Source: Bacteroidota bacterium (GTDB lineage: Bacteria; Bacteroidota; Rhodothermia; Rhodothermales; Rubricoccaceae). From it: a DNA stretch of 14,386 bases. Location: assembly GCA_022564455.1 (NCBI GenBank), contig JADFLK010000011.1, forward strand, positions 1 to 14,386, given 5' to 3'. Position 1 is the first letter of the stretch; each line of letters opens with the position of its first letter. A program made the translations under genes and the position numbers. Below the pieces are notes generated by a model. It made no database searches. It was not told the origin of the DNA and saw only the letters and a list, made by a program, of their open reading frames with translations. Below are positions 1 through 5,463 of this stretch, piece by piece.

Positions 1-199
1 GGTTGTGGAGGCGGGCGTAGATGGGGTTCGACGCCGTGGCTTCTCCCGCCACCAGCGCATCCAGGCTATCGACGGCCTCCTGCAAATCCGTGAACTGATA
101 CGTGGTAGAGAGATCGATGGGCAGCGCGTGAACGCCGAGCTCAGCCAGATCGTTGCGGCCGGCGTGTACGGCGAGGGTTTCGAGAGAGGGTGATTTCAT
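1..199 (-). CDS. PLP-dependent transsulfuration enzyme (Cys/Met metabolism family), N-terminal fragment
   Basis: Only the first 66 codons are in the window; the gene continues past the left edge. Reading the minus strand from the ATG at 199 gives a protein starting MKSPSLETLAVHAGR, followed by LPIDLSTTYQF and NPIYARLHN. This matches the N-terminus of the Cys_Met_Meta_PP family (cystathionine gamma-synthase, methionine gamma-lyase, O-acetylhomoserine sulfhydrylase): the ETLAVHAG opening, the P-I/L-STTY segment, and the NP-Y-R segment that contributes to PLP-phosphate binding between subunits. The catalytic lysine and substrate-specificity residues lie outside the window, so the reaction (synthesis or breakdown of sulfur amino acids) cannot be fixed. 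No Shine-Dalgarno site precedes the ATG. The gene is divergent from the lipoprotein gene that starts at 329. Confidence 0.88.
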   Translation of the reverse strand, partial: MKSPSLETLAVHAGRNDLAELGVHALPIDLSTTYQFTDLQEAVDSLDALVAGEATASNPIYARLHN

Positions 200-240
200 C
201 CGAGAATGAAGGCAATGACGCATGGAATCGAAGGTAGCAC

Positions 241-274
241 GCGCGATCCAAACCCCCTGATCCGGGGGGTGCGC
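241..274. promoter_or_regulatory. GC-rich inverted repeat in the divergent intergenic region
   Basis: ACCCCC (252-257) pairs with GGGGGT (265-270) around a 7-nt loop. Outer GCGC arms (241-244 and 271-274) can extend the stem across an internal bulge of GATCCAA. It sits between two divergently oriented genes, about 55 bases before the lipoprotein ATG. No T-run follows on either strand, so it is not an obvious intrinsic terminator. A 5' UTR hairpin or a protein-binding site are both possible; function is unknown. Confidence 0.35.
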
Positions 275-328
275 TTGCAACCCTGCTCTTCTAGTTTGGA
301 TGCCTGTCCAACTATCCTCAACGGCACC

Positions 329-691
329 ATGTCCAAAGACTCTTTCTCCGTGAGCGCCATCACGCTCCTTATGGCCCTCACCTTCGTTTCAGGTTGTACG
401 TCCTCACGAACTTCACAGGCATACGGTTCGGGAGCGATGACCGTAACGCTCGACATCGTTAACCAGACGAACTCGCCGGTCTTTTACCTCTACCTCTCGT
501 CCTGCTCCAGCGATTCATGGGGCGCCGACCAACTGGGCGCCGACGTGATCGCCGTCGGGTCTATCTACTCGTTCTCGATGACGCCGGGTTGTTGGGATTT
601 GCGCGCCGAACTTAGCGACGGCCGCGAGGTTGATCGACGTGGTGTGAACATATCACCGGGCGACCGGAGATCCTGGACGATATCCGAGTAA
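329..691 (+). CDS. Small predicted lipoprotein with a compact beta-type domain, function unknown
   Basis: A 120-residue protein. The frame stays open upstream to 206, but I place the start at the ATG at 329 because it puts a signal peptide directly at the N-terminus: MSKDSF, a hydrophobic stretch (residues 8-20), then the lipobox FVSGC with the lipidated cysteine at C23. After a short Ser/Thr-rich linker comes one domain (residues 37-118) containing IVNQTNSPVFYLYLS, DSWGADQLGADVI, PGCWDLRAELSDG and a GVNISPGD...WTI ending. I recall similar small secreted domains in environmental bacteria with the pattern N-x-T-...-LY-S...WG-D-LG-D...G-YDLRA, but no assigned function. C59 and C88 could form a disulfide. 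It probably sits on a periplasm-facing or outer membrane. It converges with the CPBP protease gene, leaving a 31-bp gap. Confidence 0.7.
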   Translation: MSKDSFSVSAITLLMALTFVSGCTSSRTSQAYGSGAMTVTLDIVNQTNSPVFYLYLSSCSSDSWGADQLGADVIAVGSIYSFSMTPGCWDLRAELSDGREVDRRGVNISPGDRRSWTISE

Positions 692-722
692 GCGAAATCC
701 TCATCAGAGCGCGGTATCGGAT

Positions 723-1547
723 TTAACCGAACCCGCCCGTCACTACAAACACATCGTAGAGCGCGTGCGTCCATGCGGCCATGGCAAAGCCACGGACCAG
801 GAAGACGCCGTTCAGCGCGAGGCCGAAGAGGAAGCGGAATGTAAACGAAGAGAACCGGAAAGGATCGCCCATTGGGCCCATATAGTGGACGAGGCTGAAG
901 ATGAACGCTCCGATGACCGCTGCGATGAGGTAGGCGGTCGTCCGCTTTGGAAGGAAGCGATGGACGAAGAGGAAAAGCCCACCGACCAGAATCACGCGGA
1001 AAACGATTTCCTCGTACAACCCCGCGCCGATGGAAAGGGCAAGCTGATGCGGCAGTCCTAGCCGCTGCATCGGTTGCAGCATCGCCTCGGGAGCGGCCCA
1101 CACGCCGAACAACAACCCCACGACCCCGCCTACGATAAAAGCCAGTACGATGGCGTAGATCACGCTCTCGCCGATGATCAGACCGAAATAGCGGGGTACA
1201 ATCGGCGGGCGGTTGTTGCGCTCGGCCCAGTAAATCACCCCGCCGATTATCAGCACGGCGACGCCGAGAGCCATCCAGCCCGTACCTCCGAACCATGCAA
1301 GGAGGCGCTTCAGCCAGATGTCCGCGCCCACACGGATGGACATCATCTGCCCTGAATTGGCCAGGAGGATGCCGATCTCGTAGATCACGAGCAGCGGAAG
1401 CGCCGCAAGAAAACCGTACGTCGCCGTCCGCGTGGCGTTGAAGTAGGTCCACGTTGTTGTCGATATCGGCGGAGCGGCAGATCCCGTTGCACCACCTGGG
1501 TCTGTAAGGCGCTCCAGTTCGGCAATGCGGTCAGCTTCTGAGGACAT
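723..1547 (-). CDS. CPBP family intramembrane glutamic/metallo-protease (Abi domain)
   Basis: A 274-residue multi-pass membrane protein. After a soluble N-terminus (residues 1-40, Pro/Gly-rich) come several hydrophobic segments: about 43-63, 92-108, 122-150, 166-178, 186-197, 205-222 and 235-256. The CPBP (formerly Abi, PF02517) signature is complete: motif 1 EEIVFR (E179, E180, R184), motif 2 FSLVH (F217, H221) and motif 3 HALYD (H261, D265). The founding eukaryotic member Rce1 is an endoprotease that trims prenylated CAAX proteins; most bacterial members have no known substrate, and some are linked to bacteriocin immunity or stress. Length is normal. It is the last gene of the minus-strand run that starts at lemA, but a 212-bp repeat-bearing gap separates it from the LysM gene, so it may have its own promoter. 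Confidence 0.9.
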   Translation of the reverse strand: MSSEADRIAELERLTDPGGATGSAAPPISTTTWTYFNATRTATYGFLAALPLLVIYEIGILLANSGQMMSIRVGADIWLKRLLAWFGGTGWMALGVAVLIIGGVIYWAERNNRPPIVPRYFGLIIGESVIYAIVLAFIVGGVVGLLFGVWAAPEAMLQPMQRLGLPHQLALSIGAGLYEEIVFRVILVGGLFLFVHRFLPKRTTAYLIAAVIGAFIFSLVHYMGPMGDPFRFSSFTFRFLFGLALNGVFLVRGFAMAAWTHALYDVFVVTGGFG

Positions 1548-1613
1548 GGCTTCGGAAATTTATCCGCACGCTCCTACGACGCAGACTTGCTGAGGATGCG
1601 CCGTTGAAAGAGT

Positions 1614-1757
1614 GAGGTTACAGGTTAGAAGGTTACAGGTTGAAGATTGATTTCTCCTCTCTTCTCTTTTTCCACCCCTCGTTGCGCATCTCCACCACTT
1701 TCGCTTTCTCCGCTACACACCTATGCCTTTTACCCTTTACCCTTTTCACTTGCCTCT
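1614..1757. repeat. Degenerate short-word repeat tract between the LysM/RlpA-like gene and the CPBP gene
   Basis: The gap 1548-1759 holds no credible gene. On the plus strand GGTTACAGGTT occurs at 1616-1626 and again at 1631-1641 (15-bp period, joined by AGAA), followed by GAAGATT. From about 1650 the strand becomes strongly pyrimidine-rich, ending in CCTTTTACCCTTTACCCTTTTCAC broken into 7-bp words at 1726-1749 (GGGTAAA on the other strand). The first part resembles the tract at 3226-3330, which lies in another gap of the same gene run. The remaining bases, 1548-1613, show nothing I recognise. Confidence 0.6.
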
Positions 1758-1759
1758 TT

Positions 1760-2851
1760 CTACGGCAGCACTCGCAGTTCCACGCGCCTCGCCGAGTTCG
1801 GATCAAGCTCCAGCGCATCCGCGGCAGCTCTGGAGAGCTCGATCAGGTAACTCTGGCTTACCGGCCCACGATCCATGATCTGCACAAACACGCTTCGGGC
1901 GGCAGACGGATTCGTGACCAGCACGACGGTGCCAAGCGGTATCGTCCGATGGCCGGCAATGAGCATGTCCGGATCGTAGTTGACGCCTCCGGCCAACCTG
2001 CGGTCCCGCATCCCAGGCGGATAAACTAGCGCAAGACCTGTCGTGTCTGCCGGAGGCAACCGATCCGGTTCGGCCAGGATCCGCAGGTCTATGGGCCGAG
2101 GCATGTAGAGGAGTGTGCCGGGCTCCAGCGCGGTAGTTGTAAGGTTGTTGACGGACAACAGGTCGGCCAATGGCAACCGCAGCCGCGCGGCGATGCTGTA
2201 CAGCGTTTCGCCGGGCTCCACGAAGTGCACCATGTCGGCCGGAATCGTGGTGTTTGTCATGCTGAACGGAGGCAGGCGAACCATTTCCACGTTGGTCGTA
2301 GCCACCGAACCAGCCACGACAAGCCGCTGGCCTACTTCAATCAGATCGTCATCAATTCGGTTGAGTCCGCGAATGGCTTCGACCGTCGTGTTGTACCGCA
2401 GTGCAATGGCAAAAAGGGTCTCTCCGGGCTGCACTACATGAACGCGCTGGGTATCGCCAGACGAGGGGTCTACCGTCGACCGCACAGGCCGCTCTTCCAC
2501 CGCCGGAATATCCGCTGCGATGATGCCTCCTGGAGGAGGCGGATCATCTTCTGGAGGCGGGTCGCTGATCTGTGGCGGGGCCTGGGGGATGAGTTGCCCA
2601 TCGGCGCCGACGACGGGGCGAGGCGGCAAAGGCACCAGCGAAGAGAGCCGCAACCGCTGCCCGACCATGATCAGGTCGCCGTTGAGGTTGTTTAACTGCC
2701 GCAGTTCCGCGACGGATATCCCGTGCTCGCTAGCGATCCGAAAAAGCGTATCTCCGGACTGCACGACGTACTCGTTTGGCCGTGACTGCGCCTCTGCATG
2801 CGGCGCAGCATACAGCAATGCGATCAGGAGAAGCAGGGTGTGAAAACGCAT
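1760..2851 (-). CDS. Secreted peptidoglycan-binding protein: three LysM repeats plus RlpA-like double-psi beta-barrel
   Basis: A 363-residue exported protein. The signal peptide ends near residue 21 (LLLLIALLYAAPHAEA then QS). LysM 1 spans about 27-69 (YVVQSGDTLFRIA), LysM 2 about 137-179 (HVVQPGETLFAIA) and LysM 3 about 208-250 (HFVEPGETLYSIA). A Pro/acidic linker (76-125) lies between LysM 1 and 2. The C-terminus (272-362) is an RlpA-type double-psi beta-barrel: AGHRTIPLGT around H301, then the DRGP motif at D327-P330 and LIELSRAAADALEL. H301 and D327 sit where the RlpA lytic-transglycosylase histidine and aspartate are expected; activity is inference. It should act on or bind periplasmic peptidoglycan. 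Only 9 bp separate it from the TPR gene upstream, so the two are probably co-transcribed. Confidence 0.88.
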   Translation of the reverse strand: MRFHTLLLLIALLYAAPHAEAQSRPNEYVVQSGDTLFRIASEHGISVAELRQLNNLNGDLIMVGQRLRLSSLVPLPPRPVVGADGQLIPQAPPQISDPPPEDDPPPPGGIIAADIPAVEERPVRSTVDPSSGDTQRVHVVQPGETLFAIALRYNTTVEAIRGLNRIDDDLIEVGQRLVVAGSVATTNVEMVRLPPFSMTNTTIPADMVHFVEPGETLYSIAARLRLPLADLLSVNNLTTTALEPGTLLYMPRPIDLRILAEPDRLPPADTTGLALVYPPGMRDRRLAGGVNYDPDMLIAGHRTIPLGTVVLVTNPSAARSVFVQIMDRGPVSQSYLIELSRAAADALELDPNSARRVELRVLP

Positions 2852-2860
2852 ACGAAGAAA

Positions 2861-3187
2861 TTAATCATCAAAGCCGAGGCCTTCGGCCTCTAACAACGCG
2901 CTTTGAAGTTCGGCTCGTGCGTGAAGATCGCCATTTTGGGTTGCCGCGTCGATTCCGGCGCGATAGGTTTTGGTTGCATCGTCGTCGCGCTCGAGCATTG
3001 TGTAGAGTTTCCCGAGGTGGTAGTAGGTGCCCACGTAGTTGGGATGGTCGTGGACGAGGCCCTCAAAAAACGCCAGCGCTTGTGCAGAATCTCCCCTCTT
3101 GAGGTGCTCCTGCGCAAGGGCGAACCGGGTGAACGGATCATCCGAATCTAAACGATGGAACTCCAGAAGGGCAGCGAGACGATCCAT
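2861..3187 (-). CDS. Small tetratricopeptide-repeat (TPR) protein
   Basis: A 108-residue soluble protein without signal peptide or membrane segment. Residues 17-50 (DPFTRFALAQEHLKRGD...ALAFFEGLVHDHP) and 51-84 (NYVGTYYHLGKLYTMLERDDDATKTYRAGID) are two clear TPR units with the usual small/large residue spacing; a third helix pair (87-105, HARAELQSALLEAEG) caps them. Such short TPR proteins mediate protein-protein contacts, and no partner can be read from the sequence. The ATG at 3187 is the first start in frame. It lies 9 bp before the LysM/RlpA-like gene and follows a 171-bp repeat-containing gap after the TPM gene. Confidence 0.85.
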   Translation of the reverse strand: MDRLAALLEFHRLDSDDPFTRFALAQEHLKRGDSAQALAFFEGLVHDHPNYVGTYYHLGKLYTMLERDDDATKTYRAGIDAATQNGDLHARAELQSALLEAEGLGFDD

Positions 3188-3225
3188 GTTTTATTGGCCG
3201 AGGTGGAAAGATAGGGTTGGCCAGT

Positions 3226-3330
3226 GGTTGCAGGTTGGAAGGTTAGAAGGTTTGCAGATTTTCGAAGACGGAGGACAGAAGGCAGGTGTCAGAAGGCTGG
3301 AAGGAGGTGTCAGGAATCAGGGGACAATCC
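3226..3330. repeat. Degenerate GGTT/GAAGG and GGTGTCAG repeat tract in the TPM-TPR gap
   Basis: On the plus strand GGTTGCAGGTTGGAAGGTT is followed by AGAAGGTTTGCAGATT (3226-3260), closely related to the tract at 1616-1650. A second word type follows: GGTGTCAGAAGG near 3286-3297 and GGTGTCAGGAATCAGGGG near 3306-3323. The gap 3188-3358 has no credible gene. The words are shuffled and imperfect, so this is neither a clean microsatellite nor a CRISPR array. Both tracts keep the purine-rich strand on plus, antisense to the surrounding gene run. Confidence 0.6.
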
Positions 3331-3358
3331 GGTTAATCTTCAACGTGTACCCTTTCAA

Positions 3359-4117
3359 CTACCACCCTCCCCCCGCGCCACCGCCACCGAATCCGCCGCC
3401 GCCGAAGCCTCCGAACCCGCCGCTAAAACCGCCACCAAACGAGCTGCCGCCCGACCAACCTCCACGCCCTCCCGGCATCACGATCCAACCAGACCCGCCG
3501 CCGCCTTTGCTATGTGCAGCAAAGACAAATACCACAATCAGTAGAACGAGCAGGACCAAGAATACGAGCACGATGTCCGAGCTGTTGGCGCCACCCGGTG
3601 CACGATCTGCCACTGAGAACTCTCCGGCCGCCGCCGCTGCAATAGCATCCGTGGCGTCGTCGATACCGGCGTAGTAACGGCCTTCACGGAAACGGGGTGC
3701 AATCACATTACGGATGATCCGGCCGGCCACTGCATCGGTAACAACGGCTTCTGTACCGTACCCCGTTGCGATGAACAATTTTCGATCGCCCACAGAAACG
3801 AGCAGCACCACGCCATTGTCAGTGCCTGCCTGGCCAACACCCCACGCACGGCCAATCTCCATAGCTGTCATCCCAGGATCTGCACCGTTCAATGTTTGGA
3901 AGATGACAACCACAATTTGCGTGGATGTGGAGTCGCTGTACGTGACCAGCTTCCTCTCCAGCGCGTCGCGCTCGCCCGTCGAAAGCAGCCCGGCGTAGTC
4001 GTTGACCAGGGTGCTCGGCGCCGGCGGGATGGGGAACGTCTGGGCGGAGACACTACTTGTAATCAGAACCGCCAGAAAAAACGGCACCAAGCAGTTGGAT
4101 AGACGAGAAACACACAT
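3359..4117 (-). CDS. TPM-domain (YgcG-type) secreted membrane-anchored protein with glycine-rich tail
   Basis: A 252-residue protein from the ATG at 4117; an in-frame GTG at 4129 would add only four residues, and the ATG places the signal peptide (MCVSRLSNCLVPFFLAVLI, cleavage near VSA-Q) right at the start. The TPM domain (about 33-166) contains VNDYAGLLS, QIVVVIFQTL, IGRAWGVGQAGTDNGVVLLVS, LFIATGYGTEAVVTD and a FREGRYYAGIDDATDAI ending, all family hallmarks. A single membrane helix (about 181-202) follows, then a tail made mostly of Gly, Phe, Ser and Trp ending FGGGGAGGGW. Plant TPM members act in photosystem II repair and have been reported as phosphatases; bacterial roles are poorly defined. 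It lies 57 bp after lemA, the classical partner, which supports joint expression. Confidence 0.9.
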   Translation of the reverse strand: MCVSRLSNCLVPFFLAVLITSSVSAQTFPIPPAPSTLVNDYAGLLSTGERDALERKLVTYSDSTSTQIVVVIFQTLNGADPGMTAMEIGRAWGVGQAGTDNGVVLLVSVGDRKLFIATGYGTEAVVTDAVAGRIIRNVIAPRFREGRYYAGIDDATDAIAAAAAGEFSVADRAPGGANSSDIVLVFLVLLVLLIVVFVFAAHSKGGGGSGWIVMPGGRGGWSGGSSFGGGFSGGFGGFGGGGFGGGGAGGGW

Positions 4118-4174
4118 GTATACCACCACGTCAGCCTGAGCGGTGCAAAGGATGACGGCTTTGTTTTACTTACT

Positions 4175-4777
4175 TCAGTTGAAGCTCACATCGGGTACCA
4201 CGTCGGCGCCTTCGGCGGCCTCGAACGGCGTGCGGCGGTCGAAGCCGAAGAGGCCCGCGACGATGTTGGCCGGGAAGCTCCGCACGGACGTGTTGTAACC
4301 CTGCACGGCTCCGTTGTAGTCGCGGCGAGCCACGTTGATGCGGTTCTCGGTACCCTCAAGCTGGTCCTGGAGAGCGAGAAAGTTTTCCGTTGCTCCCAGT
4401 TCCGGGTAATCCTCGCGGACGGCGTTGATCAGTGCGCCGGTAGCCGCTCCCAGAGATTGCTGGGCGGCCATGAAGTTCTGGACGGCGGCCGGGTTGGCCA
4501 GGTCTTCCGCCGAAAGCGTGATGTTGACGGCTCGCGTTCGGGCTTCGGTAACGGCCTGCAGCGTCTCCGATTCGAAATCTGCGGCGCCCTGTACCGTGGA
4601 GACCAGGTTCGGAATCAGATCGGCGCGGCGCTGGTACGTGGTTTCCACGTTGGCCCACGCAGTGTTGACCAATTCATCCTGATCCACGAGGGAGTTGTAC
4701 GTTCCGCACCCGGCACATCCGGCAAAGCCGACGAGGAGAAGAACGACAAGGAGGACAATGGCTCCGGTGCTGCGCAT
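4175..4777 (-). CDS. lemA: LemA family membrane protein
   Basis: A 200-residue protein with one N-terminal hydrophobic segment (residues 5-20) ending FAGC at C21, which could serve as a lipobox; the following AGCGTYNSLV matches the usual LemA junction after the membrane helix. The helical LemA core is clear: DELVNTAWANVETTYQRRADLIPNLV (split at residues 35-59), TLQAVTEAR, QSLGAATGALINAVREDYPEL (107-127), FLALQDQLEGTENRI and VARRDYNGAVQGYN...FPANIVAGLFGF. LemA proteins are thought to present an alpha-helical bundle outside the membrane; their function is unsettled. In many bacteria lemA directly precedes a TPM gene, as here. It is the first gene of the minus-strand run and is divergent from the GroES-like gene across 95 bp holding a perfect inverted repeat. 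Confidence 0.92.
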   Translation of the reverse strand: MRSTGAIVLLVVLLLVGFAGCAGCGTYNSLVDQDELVNTAWANVETTYQRRADLIPNLVSTVQGAADFESETLQAVTEARTRAVNITLSAEDLANPAAVQNFMAAQQSLGAATGALINAVREDYPELGATENFLALQDQLEGTENRINVARRDYNGAVQGYNTSVRSFPANIVAGLFGFDRRTPFEAAEGADVVPDVSFN

Positions 4778-4814
4778 GACGGGGATGGCTGAGTGAATGG
4801 GATTGCGGATAATA

Positions 4815-4843
4815 CGCTTCGATCACGAATCAAGATCGAAGCG
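4815..4843. promoter_or_regulatory. Perfect 10-N9-10 inverted repeat, candidate operator in the lemA/GroES-like divergent promoter
   Basis: CGCTTCGATC (4815-4824) is followed by a 9-bp spacer (ACGAATCAA) and the exact reverse complement GATCGAAGCG (4834-4843). No T-run follows on either strand, so a terminator is unlikely. It ends one base before a perfect TAnnTTTG -7 match (4845-4852) and so would cover the -33 region of the GroES-like gene. Arm length and spacer resemble CIRCE (9-N9-9), the HrcA site before groE operons, but the arms do not match TTAGCACTC. Confidence 0.6.
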
Positions 4844-4844
4844 G

Positions 4845-4852
4845 TAGATTTG
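4845..4852 (+). promoter_or_regulatory. Candidate Bacteroidota-type -7 element for the GroES-like gene
   Basis: TAGATTTG fits the Bacteroidota -7 consensus TAnnTTTG at every fixed position and lies 20 bp before the GroES-like ATG, giving a very short leader. No good TTTG -33 box is found at 19-bp spacing; that position is occupied by the inverted repeat at 4815-4843. An activated or repressed promoter is possible. Confidence 0.4.
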
Positions 4853-4872
4853 GGCCTCGATACCAGCGAAGC

Positions 4873-5244
4873 ATGTCCACCACCGAATCCCTCATCGTCG
4901 TCGGCGACCGGGTGCTGATCCGACCGGATGACCCGACCGAGCGCACCACCTCGGGTCTCTATCTCCCACCGAGCGTGAAGGAGAAGGACAAGGTTCGCGG
5001 CGGCCGTGTGGTGCAGACCGGCCCCGGCCACTTGATCCCCAATCCCGAGTATTCCGAAAACGATTCGTGGGATCCCAGCCGCGAAGCCGTACGCTACCTC
5101 CCCCTGCAGGCCCGCCCCGGCGACTTCGCCCTCTTCCTCCGCAAGGAGGCCATTGAATTGAAGTGGGAAGAGGAAGCCTACCTGATCGTCCCCCACACCG
5201 CCATCCTCGCCCTCGCCCGGCCCGTGCATCCGGAGGATTTGTAG
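4873..5244 (+). CDS. GroES-like co-chaperonin, stand-alone divergent form
   Basis: A 123-residue protein. The GroES (Cpn10) fold is visible in VVGDRVLIRPDD (residues 9-20), the mobile-loop region TTSGLYLPPSV (25-35, with GLYL in place of the GroEL-binding hydrophobic tripeptide), EKDKVRGGRVVQTGPG (37-52), ARPGDFALF (79-87) and the C-terminal strand EEAYLIVPHTAILALAR (99-115). Between GPG and the PGD segment there is a stretch with PEYSENDSWDPSREAVRYLPL, about 15-20 residues longer than in standard GroES (about 97 aa), so the dome or roof loop is enlarged. No groEL gene is adjacent. I infer a second, specialised co-chaperonin that may cap GroEL or another ring. Start: ATG at 4873, no SD. Confidence 0.82.
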   Translation: MSTTESLIVVGDRVLIRPDDPTERTTSGLYLPPSVKEKDKVRGGRVVQTGPGHLIPNPEYSENDSWDPSREAVRYLPLQARPGDFALFLRKEAIELKWEEEAYLIVPHTAILALARPVHPEDL

Positions 5245-5253
5245 AGCTTTGGC

Positions 5254-5316
5254 CGACCGGCGATATATGGCTGAACGTACGTTCAAATGCCGGTCGAAGA
5301 GCATAACGGCCGGTCG
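5254..5316. promoter_or_regulatory. Inverted and direct copies of GCCGGTCG between the GroES-like gene and amt
   Basis: CGACCGGC (5254-5261) and its exact reverse complement GCCGGTCG (5289-5296) form an 8-bp inverted repeat around the palindrome at 5272-5285. A further direct copy of GCCGGTCG lies at 5309-5316, exactly 20 bp after the second, that is about two helical turns on the same face of the DNA. The outer pair could act as a weak stem downstream of the GroES-like stop, but no T-run follows. Placed just upstream of the candidate amt promoter, a set of protein-binding sites seems at least as likely. Confidence 0.45.
5272..5285. promoter_or_regulatory. Perfect 14-bp palindrome TGAACGTACGTTCA, candidate operator
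   Basis: The 14 bases equal their own reverse complement with no spacer. TGAAC...GTTCA half-sites are of the size and symmetry bound by many dimeric repressors, for example the TetR family. The site sits 27 bp after the GroES-like stop and about 40 bp before the candidate -33 box of amt, so it could control amt or act on readthrough from upstream. No regulator gene is in the window. Confidence 0.45.
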
Positions 5317-5322
5317 TCCCGT

Positions 5323-5353
5323 GTTGCAATTGTCGTGGCGGCGGATATCTTGG
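5323..5353 (+). promoter_or_regulatory. Candidate -33/-7 promoter for the amt gene
   Basis: GTTG (5323-5326) followed by 19 bp and TATCTTGG (5346-5353) resembles the Bacteroidota consensus TTTG-N19-TAnnTTTG: three of four -33 bases and five of six fixed -7 bases match, with the preferred spacing. The predicted start, about 7 bp downstream, falls at the foot of the hairpin at 5360-5377 and gives a leader of about 105 nt. This is a visual match only. Confidence 0.45.
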
Positions 5354-5359
5354 GCAGGC

Positions 5360-5377
5360 GCACCAGTCCTCTGGTGC
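5360..5377 (+). promoter_or_regulatory. Strong hairpin in the predicted amt leader
   Basis: GCACCAG (5360-5366), loop TCCT, CTGGTGC (5371-5377): a perfect 7-bp GC-rich stem with a 4-nt loop. It would lie at the very 5' end of the amt mRNA if the candidate promoter is used. A second small inverted repeat, ACCTG-CGTA-CAGGT, follows at 5408-5421. A stabilising 5' hairpin or part of a structured leader are possible; I do not recognise a known riboswitch. Confidence 0.45.
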
Positions 5378-5449
5378 TCTTACCACCAACACGGACTACA
5401 AAGACGCACCTGCGTACAGGTACGCTGATGCGGCTCCCGCAATGATCTC

Positions 5450-5457
5450 AAGGAGGA
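5450..5457 (+). promoter_or_regulatory. Strong Shine-Dalgarno site of amt
   Basis: AAGGAGGA lies seven bases before the ATG at 5464. It is notable because most other starts in this window have no SD-like sequence, as is usual in Bacteroidota, and it suggests high translation of the ammonium transporter. Confidence 0.7.
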
Positions 5458-5463
5458 CTACCG

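Noticed and set aside
565..1452. Minus-strand open frame (295 codons) overlapping the CPBP gene and lipoprotein end
   Set aside because: It overlaps the CPBP gene in another frame on the same strand and is extremely Arg-rich; the CPBP frame has the complete catalytic motifs.
1726..1749. Telomere-like GGGTAAA repeats
   Set aside because: Only about three imperfect copies, internal to the sequence and within a mixed repeat tract; no sign of a replicon end.
4815..4843. True CIRCE element for HrcA
   Set aside because: Only the geometry is CIRCE-like; the arms CGCTTCGATC/GATCGAAGCG do not match TTAGCACTC/GAGTGCTAA, so an HrcA assignment is not supported.
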